The position numbers and the translations under genes were made by a program. The notes under the pieces were generated by a model. The model was not told the DNA's origin. It saw only the letters and a list, made by a program, of their open reading frames with translations, and did no database searches. Shown in pieces: positions 1-6,672 of a DNA stretch of 8,974 nucleotides. Source of the stretch: Burkholderiales bacterium (lineage in GTDB: Bacteria; Pseudomonadota; Gammaproteobacteria; Burkholderiales; Burkholderiaceae_C); contig SBFU01000411.1 of the NCBI GenBank assembly GCA_006227785.1, forward strand, positions 1 to 8,974, read 5' to 3'. Every line of letters begins with the position of its first letter. Positions within the stretch are counted from its first letter, which is position 1.

Positions 1-390
1 GCGGTGGTCGCTGGCGAGGTGCGCAACCTGGCGCAGCGCAGCGCCGAGGCGGCCAAGGAGATCAAGGGCCTGATCGGCACCAGCGTGGACAAGGTGGAGG
101 CCAGCACGCGGCTGGTCGGCGAAGCCGGCAGCACCATCGGCGAGGTGGTGGCCAATGCGCAGCGCGTGTCCGACATCATCGGCGAGATCACGGCGGCCAC
201 GTCCGAGCAATCGGGGGGCGTCGGCCAGATCAACACCGCCATCAACCATCTGGACCAGATGACACAGCAGAACGCCGCGCTGGTGGAACAGAGCAGCGCG
301 GCGGCCGACAGCCTGCGCGAGCAGGCCCGGCAACTGGCCCAGGCGGTGCGGACTTTCAAGCTCTTGCCAGGGCAGGCGGTCGCGGGCTGA
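1..390 (+). CDS. Methyl-accepting chemotaxis protein, C-terminal fragment (5' end outside window)
   Basis: This is the end of a chemoreceptor. The reading frame is open from the first base ([20 protein letters not shown]) and closes at TGA 388-390, leaving 129 residues. The visible part is the descending arm of the cytoplasmic hairpin, just after the conserved tip. It includes the [21 protein letters not shown] segment, which in Tsr-type receptors carries C-terminal methylation sites. The sensor, membrane helices and HAMP domain lie upstream and cannot be judged. By family knowledge it would bind CheW and CheA and be modified by CheR and CheB. The tail ends in LPGQAVAG, with no NWETF-like pentapeptide for CheR/CheB docking. 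The next receptor starts 45 nt downstream on the same strand, so the two are probably co-transcribed. The family call is secure; the ligand is unknown. Confidence 0.95.
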   Translation, partial: AVVAGEVRNLAQRSAEAAKEIKGLIGTSVDKVEASTRLVGEAGSTIGEVVANAQRVSDIIGEITAATSEQSGGVGQINTAINHLDQMTQQNAALVEQSSAAADSLREQARQLAQAVRTFKLLPGQAVAG

Positions 391-423
391 TCGCCAGCGG
401 CACTCGGTCAGAAACCACACAAC

Positions 424-429
424 AAGGTG
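424..429 (+). promoter_or_regulatory. Shine-Dalgarno AAGGTG that favours ATG 436 as start of the second MCP
   Basis: AAGGTG lies 6 nt before ATG 436. A longer reading from GTG 427 is possible, but that GTG is itself part of the AAGGTG motif, so the ATG is the better start. Confidence 0.6.
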
Positions 430-435
430 AACAAA

Positions 436-2001
436 ATGAACCTGATGCACATCATGCGGCTGTTCTCCATCCGGATGCGGATGCTGGGGGCCATTGGCGT
501 CGTGCTGGCCCTGCTGGTCATGGTGGGCGGCTCGGGCATCTGGGGCATGCAGCGCCTCTCGCACCTGGGCAACGAGTTCGTCGACCATGCCTTCGCCGAG
601 ACCAACGCCCTGGGCCGCATGCGCATCGCGCTGGCCGACATGAGCCGGCACGAGAAGGACATGGTCATCCAGTACGAATCGCCCGAGCAGCTCTCGCTGG
701 CGCGGGTGCGCTGGGAAAAGTCCCTGGGTCTGCTACGTGCCGAGATGCAGAACATGCTGGCCGGTGAAGACGACGAGGACAACGCCATCGTGCGCTCGAT
801 GGATGCCCGCCTGCAGGCCTACACGGGGGCGGTGGAGCCGGTGATCCGCCAGATCGAATCCGGCGCCTACGACTCGGCCACCGTGGCCAACCGCATGCTG
901 GGCCGGGCCCACGAGGCCTACGACCTGCTGCTCAAGGACATGACCGCTCTGGAGGGCATCATCATGGGCGAGGCGGATGCCCTCACGGCCGACATCCACC
1001 AGACCAGCAACATCACCATGCAGCTGTTTGGTGTGGCGGTGCTGCTGGCCTGCCTGATCGTGGTGCCCACCACCCTGGCCAACATGCAGAGCATCTGCCG
1101 CCCGCTGGAAAAGGCGGAGGCACTGGCCCGTGCCATCGCCAGTGGCGACCTGACCAGCAAGGTCAACACCCATGGCAAGGATGAGCTGACCCGGCTGACC
1201 GAAGCGCTGGGCGGCATGCAGGCCTCGCTGGCGCGGATCGTCGGCGAGGTGCGCCAGAGCACCGAATACATCAACACCGCCAGTGCCGAGATCGCGTCGG
1301 GCAACCAGGACCTGAGCGAGCGGACCGAGCAGGCCGCCGGCAGCCTGCAGCAGACGGCATCCAGCGTCGACCAGATCAATGGCACCGTGCGCCAGAGTGC
1401 CGACTCGGCGCGCCAGGCCAGCCAGATGGCGGTGACCAATGCCCAGGTGGCCGCCCGGGGTGGCGAAGTGGTGCAACAGGTGGTCTCCACCATGGAGGAC
1501 ATCAACCGCAGCAGCCAGAAAATCGGCGACATCATCGGTGTGATCGATGGCATCGCCTTCCAGACCAACATCCTGGCCCTCAATGCGGCGGTGGAGGCAG
1601 CCCGTGCCGGGGAACAGGGGCGCGGCTTTGCGGTTGTCGCCGGTGAGGTGCGCAGCCTGGCCCAGCGCAGCGCGCAGGCGGCCCGTGAAATCAAGGGCCT
1701 GATCGGCTCCAGCGTCGAGCGGGTCGAGGCCGGCACACGTCTGGTGGGCGAAGCCGGCAGCACCATCAGCGAGATCGTCAGCAATGCCGAGAAGGTGTCG
1801 ACCTTCATCCAGGACATCACCACCGCCGCGGGCGAGCAGTCGCAGGGCATGGACCAGGTCAACCGCGCTGTGGGTGACCTCGATCAGATGACCCAGCAGA
1901 ACGCGGCCCTGGTGGAGCAGAGCGCTGCCGCTGCCGCCAGCCTGCAGGAGCAGGCGCAGAAGCTGGCGGGTCTGGTAGCCACCTTCCGGCTGGCCGCCTG
2001 A
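436..2001 (+). CDS. Methyl-accepting chemotaxis protein with helical (4HB-like) periplasmic sensor
   Basis: This is a complete inner-membrane chemoreceptor of 521 aa from ATG 436. The GTG at 427 would add three residues but overlaps the ribosome binding site. The order is: short basic N-terminus; TM1 at about 17-38 (LGAIGVVLALLVMVGG); a periplasmic helical domain at about 40-193 resembling the four-helix-bundle MCP sensor; TM2 at about 195-215 (MQLFGVAVLLACLIVVPTTL); HAMP at about 218-270, with the DELTRL motif; then the signalling hairpin. The tip starts at about 371 ([20 protein letters not shown]) and is essentially that of Tsr, suggesting the 36-heptad class. Methylation-type segments flank it (SERTEQAAGSLQQTA and [14 protein letters not shown]). 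The C-terminus is short (TFRLAA) and lacks an NWETF pentapeptide. It should relay ligand binding to CheA/CheW. Sensor specificity cannot be read from the sequence. Confidence 0.95.
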   Translation: MNLMHIMRLFSIRMRMLGAIGVVLALLVMVGGSGIWGMQRLSHLGNEFVDHAFAETNALGRMRIALADMSRHEKDMVIQYESPEQLSLARVRWEKSLGLLRAEMQNMLAGEDDEDNAIVRSMDARLQAYTGAVEPVIRQIESGAYDSATVANRMLGRAHEAYDLLLKDMTALEGIIMGEADALTADIHQTSNITMQLFGVAVLLACLIVVPTTLANMQSICRPLEKAEALARAIASGDLTSKVNTHGKDELTRLTEALGGMQASLARIVGEVRQSTEYINTASAEIASGNQDLSERTEQAAGSLQQTASSVDQINGTVRQSADSARQASQMAVTNAQVAARGGEVVQQVVSTMEDINRSSQKIGDIIGVIDGIAFQTNILALNAAVEAARAGEQGRGFAVVAGEVRSLAQRSAQAAREIKGLIGSSVERVEAGTRLVGEAGSTISEIVSNAEKVSTFIQDITTAAGEQSQGMDQVNRAVGDLDQMTQQNAALVEQSAAAAASLQEQAQKLAGLVATFRLAA

Positions 2002-2067
2002 GGCCAACCCCGGCAGGCCAACTTTCTTCCGTCGCCCGTCACACAGCGCAATTCAACAGGAATCAAC

Positions 2068-3624
2068 ATGCTGGATCGCATGGCTTTCAGCCGCAAAGTG
2101 GCTTTTCAGGTGGTCGTCGCCATGGCAGGCATTGCCGTGCTGATTGGCCTGTCCATACTGCAGGTTCGCAACCAGGTGACCGAAGGACGCCATGGTCAAC
2201 TGGTCACCGCCGTGGAGTCCGCCCATTCGATTGCCGAAGGCTTCCGGGCGCAGGCGGCCGCTGGCAAACTCAGCGAGCCACAAGCCAAGGCCGCCGCCAT
2301 CGAGGCCATCCGCCAGTCGCGCTATGGCGCCGGCGGCAAGGAATATTTCTACATCTGGTCGACCGACGGTGTGGGTGTCATGCACCCCATCAAGCCGGAG
2401 TGGGCGGGTCAGACCATGGTCGGCAAGATCAAGGACGGTGAGGGCGTGGACATCATCGTGGCCCTGATCGATGCCATCAAGGCCAGCACCACCGGTTCGG
2501 CATTCGTCCCCACGAACTTTCCGCGACCGGGTTCGGACGTGCCTGTGCCCAAGCTGCAGTACATCATCAAGGTCGACGGCTGGAACTGGATCGTCGGATC
2601 GGGCCTGTACACCGACGACCTCAACGCGCAGGTGATGGATGAGGTGACGTCGGCGTTTGTCGTCGGTCTGGGGTTGCTGCTGGCCATTGGCGGACTGGGC
2701 TGGCTGACCTACCGCAGCGTGATGCGACAGATCGGTGGAGAGCCGGCCCAGGCTGTCGAGGCGATGCGCGAGGTGGCCGCGGGCAACCTGGCGGTGAACC
2801 TGCCCCGCGTCGTGCCCGGCAGCCTGCTGGCGGCGCTGGGCGACATGATCGTTTCTCTGCGCAAGACGGTGGGCGAGGTGCGCACCGCCACCGACAGCAT
2901 CAGCACGGCCAGCGGCGAAATTGCGTCGGGCAACCAGGACCTGTCGATCCGCACCGAGCAGACCGCTTCCAGCCTGCAGGAGACCGCCGCCTCGATGGAG
3001 CAGCTGACCGGCACCGTGCGCCAGAGCGCCGAGTCGGCCCGCACCGCCGCGCAACTGGCACAGGATGCCGCCAGCGTCGCCCGCCAGGGTGGCGCTGTGG
3101 TCGAGCAGGTGGTCAGCACCATGCAGGAAATCAACCAGAGCAGCCAGAAGATCAGCGACATCATCGGCACCATCGACGGCATCGCCTTCCAGACCAACAT
3201 CCTGGCACTCAATGCCGCTGTCGAGGCGGCGCGCGCAGGTGAGCAGGGCCGGGGCTTTGCGGTGGTGGCGGGCGAGGTGCGCAGCCTGGCGCAGCGCAGC
3301 GCCGAAGCGGCCAAGGAAATCAAGACCCTGATCGGCAACAGCGTCGACAAGGTCGAGACGGGCACCCGCCTGGTGGCCGACGCCGGCCAGACCATGGGCG
3401 AGATCGTCAGCAGCGTGCAGCGCGTCACCGACATCATCGGCGAAATCAGCGCCGCCACCGGTGAACAAAGCCAGGGCATCGGACAGGTGGGCACCGCTGT
3501 CACCCAACTGGACCAGATGACCCAGCAGAACGCCGCGCTGGTGGAAGAGGGCGCCGCGGCGGCGGCCAGCCTGCGCGACCAGGCCGGTCGGCTGGCCGGC
3601 GTGGTGGCCACGTTCCGCCTGTAA
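2068..3624 (+). CDS. Methyl-accepting chemotaxis protein with single Cache (sCache_2-type) sensor
   Basis: This is a complete chemoreceptor of 518 aa. ATG 2068 is preceded by AGGAA at 2058-2062 with 5 nt spacing; a second ATG at 2080 is less favoured. The order is: TM1 at about 11-31; a periplasmic domain at about 35-188 with sCache_2 hallmarks ([20 protein letters not shown], then a closing [15 protein letters not shown]); TM2 at about 195-215; a HAMP-like linker at about 216-268 ([20 protein letters not shown]); then a Tsr-like hairpin with its tip from about residue 370 ([20 protein letters not shown]). The HAMP lacks the usual DExG motif, having PGSLLAAL there. From family knowledge, sCache_2 domains commonly bind small organic acids, but the ligand here is unknown. 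The C-terminus ends TFRL with no docking pentapeptide. The gene starts 66 nt after the preceding MCP and shares its signalling module but not its sensor. Confidence 0.95.
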   Translation: MLDRMAFSRKVAFQVVVAMAGIAVLIGLSILQVRNQVTEGRHGQLVTAVESAHSIAEGFRAQAAAGKLSEPQAKAAAIEAIRQSRYGAGGKEYFYIWSTDGVGVMHPIKPEWAGQTMVGKIKDGEGVDIIVALIDAIKASTTGSAFVPTNFPRPGSDVPVPKLQYIIKVDGWNWIVGSGLYTDDLNAQVMDEVTSAFVVGLGLLLAIGGLGWLTYRSVMRQIGGEPAQAVEAMREVAAGNLAVNLPRVVPGSLLAALGDMIVSLRKTVGEVRTATDSISTASGEIASGNQDLSIRTEQTASSLQETAASMEQLTGTVRQSAESARTAAQLAQDAASVARQGGAVVEQVVSTMQEINQSSQKISDIIGTIDGIAFQTNILALNAAVEAARAGEQGRGFAVVAGEVRSLAQRSAEAAKEIKTLIGNSVDKVETGTRLVADAGQTMGEIVSSVQRVTDIIGEISAATGEQSQGIGQVGTAVTQLDQMTQQNAALVEEGAAAAASLRDQAGRLAGVVATFRL

Positions 3625-3637
3625 AAAACAGCACAGT

Positions 3638-3663
3638 TGGCCATGCCGTCGGCATACCGGCCA
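3638..3663 (+). other. Bulged hairpin after the MCP array, possible weak terminator or 3'-end structure
   Basis: Starting 13 nt after the MCP stop, TGGCCATGCC, loop GTC, then GGCAT-ACC-GGCCA can fold into a 10-bp stem with a 3-nt bulge on the 3' side. No run of T follows, so it is not a standard intrinsic terminator. It could still stabilise the MCP mRNA 3' end or separate that message from the M20 gene. Confidence 0.35.
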
Positions 3664-3676
3664 CACCGCATCTGCC

Positions 3677-3682
3677 TATACT
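3677..3682 (+). promoter_or_regulatory. Possible -10 box (TATACT) for the M20 peptidase gene
   Basis: TATACT matches five of six bases of the sigma-70 -10 consensus in otherwise GC-rich DNA, 44 nt before the chosen ATG at 3727. No good -35 hexamer lies 16-18 nt upstream (that stretch reads ATACCG or similar), so the promoter would be weak, activator-dependent, or not real. Confidence 0.3.
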
Positions 3683-3694
3683 GAGTGCCTTGTT

Positions 3695-3714
3695 GCGTGT
3701 CATTGATGACATGC
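3695..3714 (+). promoter_or_regulatory. Imperfect 20-bp palindrome, candidate operator or leader hairpin
   Basis: GCGTGTCATTGATGACATGC has dyad symmetry in 8 of 10 base pairs, with a perfect core TGTCAT-TG-ATGACA. It lies just downstream of the TATACT box and directly abuts the ribosome binding site at 3715-3720. That position would suit a repressor site, or an RNA stem affecting translation of the M20 gene. I cannot assign a regulator family. Confidence 0.4.
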
Positions 3715-3720
3715 GGAGAG
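3715..3720 (+). promoter_or_regulatory. Shine-Dalgarno GGAGAG deciding start of the M20 peptidase
   Basis: GGAGAG sits 6 nt before ATG 3727. The frame is open further upstream, to a possible start at 3685, but that extension would run through the palindrome and this ribosome binding site and has no recognisable protein content. Confidence 0.65.
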
Positions 3721-3726
3721 GCCGCC

Positions 3727-5229
3727 ATGAATGCCCGTCTGCCCGCTTCCTCACTGGCGCTGGATGCCAGTGCCACCCAGTCCCTGGTCGATGAGGCCTG
3801 GGACGAACGCATTGTTCCCGAGCTGATCCGCTACATCGAAGTGCCGGCCAAGTCGCCGGCCTTTGATGCCGACTGGTCCGCCCGCGGCCTGCTGGACCGC
3901 GTGCTCCAGGGGGCCGCCGACTGGGTGACGGCCCAGCAGGTGCCCGGACTGAGCCTGGAGGTGATCCGCCTGCAGGATGCCCAGGGCCGACCCCGGACCC
4001 CGGTGCTGTTTTTTGAGGTTCCCGCCAGTGAGGGCAAGGATGGCGCACCCGCTCCGGCCTCAGGTAAGAGCGTGCTGATGTACGGCCACCTCGACAAGCA
4101 ACCCGAGTTCACCGGCTGGCGCAGCGACCTGGGGCCCTGGACACCGAAGATCGACGACGGCAAGCTCTATGGCCGGGGCGGCGCCGACGACGGCTACGCG
4201 GTCTATGCCAGCATCGCCGCCATCCAGGCCCTCAAGGCCCAGGGCGCGGCCCATCCGCGCATCGTCGGCCTGATCGAGACCTGCGAGGAAAGCGGATCGG
4301 GTGATCTGCTGCCCTATGTCGATGCCTTGCGCGCGCGGCTGGGCGATGTCGGCCTGGTGATCTGCCTGGACAGCGGCGCCGGCAACTACGACCAGCTGTG
4401 GCTGACCACCAGCCTGCGTGGCATGGCCAGCGGCGTGCTCAAGGTCGAGATCCTCACCGAAGGCATCCACTCGGGCGACGCCTCCGGTCTGGTGCCTTCG
4501 AGTTTTCGCATCATGCGCCAGGTGCTCGACCGCCTGGAGGACAGTGCCACCGGCCGCCTGCTTCCCGCCAGCTTCCACTGCGAGGTGCCCGCTGAACGCG
4601 TGGCCCAGGCCAGGCAGACCGCGGCCATCCTGGGCGAGGAGATCTACAAACGATTTCCCTGGGCGCACCACGACTGCGGCGGCAGCACACTGTTTGCCCT
4701 GCCCACCACCACCGACCCGGTCGAAGCCCTGCTCAACCGCACCTGGCGGCCGACGCTGTCGGTCACCGGCGCCGACGGTTTCCCGGCCCTGAAGGACGCG
4801 GGCAACGTGCTGCGGCCCTACACCGCGTTCAAGCTCAGCCTGCGCCTGCCCCCGCTGGTGGACGCCGCCGTCGCTGTGCAGGAACTCAAGGCCTTGCTGG
4901 AGGACAACGCGCCTTACCAGGCCCGCGTCACCTTCCAGGGCGAAGGCGCGGCCAGCGGCTGGAACGCGCCGGCCACGACCCCGTGGTTCGAGCAGGCCCT
5001 GCAGGATGCGTCCCAGGCCCACTTCGGCGCTGCTTGCGGCACCATCGGCCAGGGCGGCACCATTCCGCTCATGAACATGCTCAGCCAGGGCTTCCCCAGC
5101 GCGCAGATGATGGTCTGTGGGGTGCTCGGCCCGCGCAGCAATGCCCACGGCCCGAACGAGTTCCTGCACCTGGACTACGCCCGGCGCCTGACCGCTGCCG
5201 TGGCCCAGGTGATCGCCCGCATGCCCTGA
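3727..5229 (+). CDS. M20-family zinc metallopeptidase (dipeptidase-like)
   Basis: The product is 500 aa from ATG 3727, chosen for its ribosome binding site. It is a soluble M20/M25/M40 peptidase with no signal peptide seen, so probably a cytoplasmic dipeptidase or related amidohydrolase. All expected di-metal ligands are visible: His121 and Asp123 (YGHLDKQP), bridging Asp154 (GRGGADDG), general base Glu187 with ligand Glu188 (ETCEESGSG), Asp215 (CLDSGAG) and His474 (SNAHGPNEF). His248 (EGIHSGDASG) lies in the inserted dimerisation domain and fits the substrate-contacting His of the family. GQGGTIPLM near residue 440 is also typical. The length suits the carnosinase/dipeptidase branch better than shorter ArgE/DapE enzymes. 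A lipase-like hydrolase follows after 30 nt, probably co-transcribed. The exact substrate cannot be deduced. Confidence 0.93.
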   Translation: MNARLPASSLALDASATQSLVDEAWDERIVPELIRYIEVPAKSPAFDADWSARGLLDRVLQGAADWVTAQQVPGLSLEVIRLQDAQGRPRTPVLFFEVPASEGKDGAPAPASGKSVLMYGHLDKQPEFTGWRSDLGPWTPKIDDGKLYGRGGADDGYAVYASIAAIQALKAQGAAHPRIVGLIETCEESGSGDLLPYVDALRARLGDVGLVICLDSGAGNYDQLWLTTSLRGMASGVLKVEILTEGIHSGDASGLVPSSFRIMRQVLDRLEDSATGRLLPASFHCEVPAERVAQARQTAAILGEEIYKRFPWAHHDCGGSTLFALPTTTDPVEALLNRTWRPTLSVTGADGFPALKDAGNVLRPYTAFKLSLRLPPLVDAAVAVQELKALLEDNAPYQARVTFQGEGAASGWNAPATTPWFEQALQDASQAHFGAACGTIGQGGTIPLMNMLSQGFPSAQMMVCGVLGPRSNAHGPNEFLHLDYARRLTAAVAQVIARMP

Positions 5230-5259
5230 GGGCGGCGGACATTTCCCACACGCTGTCCC

Positions 5260-6126
5260 ATGGTCGACACCACCCAAGCCCCGTTCACGCTGGAAGACGG
5301 CCTCAACCTGGCCTTGTACGACTGGCCGTTGCCGATGCGCTGGCGCCCGCGTGGCGTGGTGCTGATCGTGCACGGGCTGGGCGAGCATGCCTGGCGCTAC
5401 GATCCGCTGGCCCAGCGCCTGAACGAATGGGGATTCACGGTGCGGGCCTATGACCAGCGGGGTCATGGGGAATCGGGTGGCCAGCGGGGTGTCCTGCCGC
5501 GCGACGACCAGCTGCTGTTCGACCTGGCCGAGGTGGTCGATGACACCCGGCGCCACATTGCCGAACCCTGGTCCTGTCCCCTCATCCTGCTGGGTCACAG
5601 CATGGGTGGCCTGGTGGCGTCGACCTTTGTCCAGCGCAACATGGCACCTGTGGATGCGCTGGTGTTGTCATCCCCGGCGCTGGACGCCGGCATTTCGCCG
5701 CTGATGAAGCGCCTGATCCGCCTGCTCTACCGGGTGGCCCCCAACCTGACCCTGTCCAACGGACTGGACGCCCGCCGCATCTCGCACAGCGAAGCGGTGG
5801 TGCAGGCCTACCAGAAGGACAAGCTGGTGCACAACCGCATCTCGGCGCGCCTGGCGACCTTCATCGACAGCAACGGACCGCGCGTGGTGGCCGCCGCGCC
5901 GCGCTGGCATGTGCCCACGCTGCTGATGTACGCCGGCGCCGACGCACTGGTGCGTCCCGAAGGCAGCCGCGCTTTTGCTGCGGTGGCGCCACGGGAAAAG
6001 GTGACGGCCCAGGCCTTTGAAAACCTCTACCACGAGATCTTCAACGAGGTCGATCCCTCGCCGGTGTACGCCTGCCTCAGGCAATGGCTGGACCGTCAGG
6101 CGCCGGCCCCACAGCCGGCGGCCTGA
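5260..6126 (+). CDS. Alpha/beta hydrolase, monoacylglycerol lipase/lysophospholipase type
   Basis: The product is 288 aa, and ATG 5260 is the only start after the upstream in-frame stop. The ribosome binding site is weak, so translation may be coupled to the M20 gene ending 30 nt earlier. The protein matches the Hydrolase_4/PldB-like group (COG2267). It has the oxyanion-side motif HGLGEHAWRY from residue 38, then YDQRGHGESGGQRG. The nucleophile elbow GHSMGG carries Ser114. The acid is probably Asp228 (YAGADALV) and the histidine His258 (NLYHEIFNE). The triad is complete and the length is normal. From family knowledge it would hydrolyse monoacylglycerols, lysophospholipids or similar esters; the natural substrate is unknown. 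No signal peptide or membrane helix is evident, suggesting a cytosolic enzyme. The C-terminus is a short Ala/Pro tail. Confidence 0.9.
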   Translation: MVDTTQAPFTLEDGLNLALYDWPLPMRWRPRGVVLIVHGLGEHAWRYDPLAQRLNEWGFTVRAYDQRGHGESGGQRGVLPRDDQLLFDLAEVVDDTRRHIAEPWSCPLILLGHSMGGLVASTFVQRNMAPVDALVLSSPALDAGISPLMKRLIRLLYRVAPNLTLSNGLDARRISHSEAVVQAYQKDKLVHNRISARLATFIDSNGPRVVAAAPRWHVPTLLMYAGADALVRPEGSRAFAAVAPREKVTAQAFENLYHEIFNEVDPSPVYACLRQWLDRQAPAPQPAA

Positions 6127-6142
6127 AGACCCGCCTGGCGAC

Positions 6143-6622
6143 TCAGCGCTTGCCCAGCATGCCGCCGAGCATGCCGACCAGGTCGGCCGCGCCCGGTGCA
6201 CCCCCCTTGCCGCCGCCCAGCAGGGCCCCCAGCGCGCCCATGCCATTGTCGGCCGGCACCTGACCCTGCGGGGTCAGCTGGTCGATCAGGCCGGGCAGCA
6301 ACTCGGCCAGGGTGCCGGCCGCCTGCTGCTGGTTGCCGCCCAACTGGCCGGCGATCATGTCCATCAGGTCAGGGCCCAGGGCGCCGCCCAGGGCGTCGGG
6401 TTGAACCGGCTGGTTGGCGCCCGTGCCCACCCAGGAAGCCGCGGCATCGCCCAGGCCACCCTGTTGCAGCTTGCCCAGCAGGCCGGACAAGCCGCCGGTG
6501 TTGTTCATCAGCATGCCGACGATGCCCATGAGCACCTGCGGGTCCAGCCCACCCGCGCCCTGCGCCTGAGCGCCCTGTTGCCCGCCGAGCGCTGCGCCAA
6601 GCACCGATTTCAAGATGTCCAT
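6143..6622 (-). CDS. YidB/DUF937-family protein, glycine-rich
   Basis: The product is 159 aa from ATG at 6622-6620, with GGGAG 6 nt upstream. A longer frame reaching 6769 overlaps the MFS gene and is rejected. It resembles E. coli YidB (DUF937): a predicted helical protein with the family pattern of a LQQGGLGDAAASWVGTGAN segment, then PDALGGALG, then AAGTLAELLPGLIDQLTPQGQVP. The function of this family is not established. Glycine is about a quarter of the residues (40 of 159), concentrated at both ends, and methionine and leucine are also frequent. The C-terminal GALLGGGKGGAPGAADLVGMLGGMLGKR region is longer than the E. coli protein appears to be. No signal peptide or clear membrane helix is seen. 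It is the last gene of the minus-strand group, 50 nt after the MFS gene, and converges with the hydrolase gene. Confidence 0.85.
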   Translation of the reverse strand: MDILKSVLGAALGGQQGAQAQGAGGLDPQVLMGIVGMLMNNTGGLSGLLGKLQQGGLGDAAASWVGTGANQPVQPDALGGALGPDLMDMIAGQLGGNQQQAAGTLAELLPGLIDQLTPQGQVPADNGMGALGALLGGGKGGAPGAADLVGMLGGMLGKR

Positions 6623-6628
6623 GTGTGT

Positions 6629-6633
6629 CTCCC
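6629..6633 (-). promoter_or_regulatory. Shine-Dalgarno GGGAG deciding start of the YidB-like gene
   Basis: On the minus strand GGGAG is followed by 6 nt and the ATG at 6622-6620. This supports the 159-aa reading over the longer frame. Confidence 0.7.
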
Positions 6634-6672
6634 GTGAGAATGGGTGGCGTCCGGCACCCCCGTGGCAGCGGA

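Noticed and set aside
733..2007. 424-codon minus-strand open frame opposite the second MCP
   Set aside because: Same kind of shadow frame: no family motif and fully covered by a well-supported gene.
3622..3660. Sigma-28 (flagellar) promoter after the last MCP
   Set aside because: TAAA is present at 3622, but no GCCGATAA-like box lies 15 nt downstream.
2053..3666. 537-codon open frame on the minus strand across the whole Cache-type MCP gene
   Set aside because: It is antisense to a clear MCP. The translation is His/Gly/Ala/Asp-rich with no domain, as expected from opposite-strand reading of GC-rich coding DNA.
4060..5598. 512-codon minus-strand frame spanning the M20 and hydrolase genes
   Set aside because: Antisense to two genes with intact catalytic motifs; the composition is shadow-like with no recognisable domain.
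6101..6120. Hairpin CGCCGGC-CCCACA-GCCGGCG at the 3' end of the hydrolase gene
   Set aside because: A perfect 7-bp stem, but it is inside the coding region, has no T tract, and GC-only stems of this size are common here. It is not supported as a terminator for the convergent pair.
6642..6659. GGGTG/CACCC hairpin between the MFS and YidB-like genes
   Set aside because: Only 5 bp with an 8-nt loop and no T tract; too weak to call a terminator.
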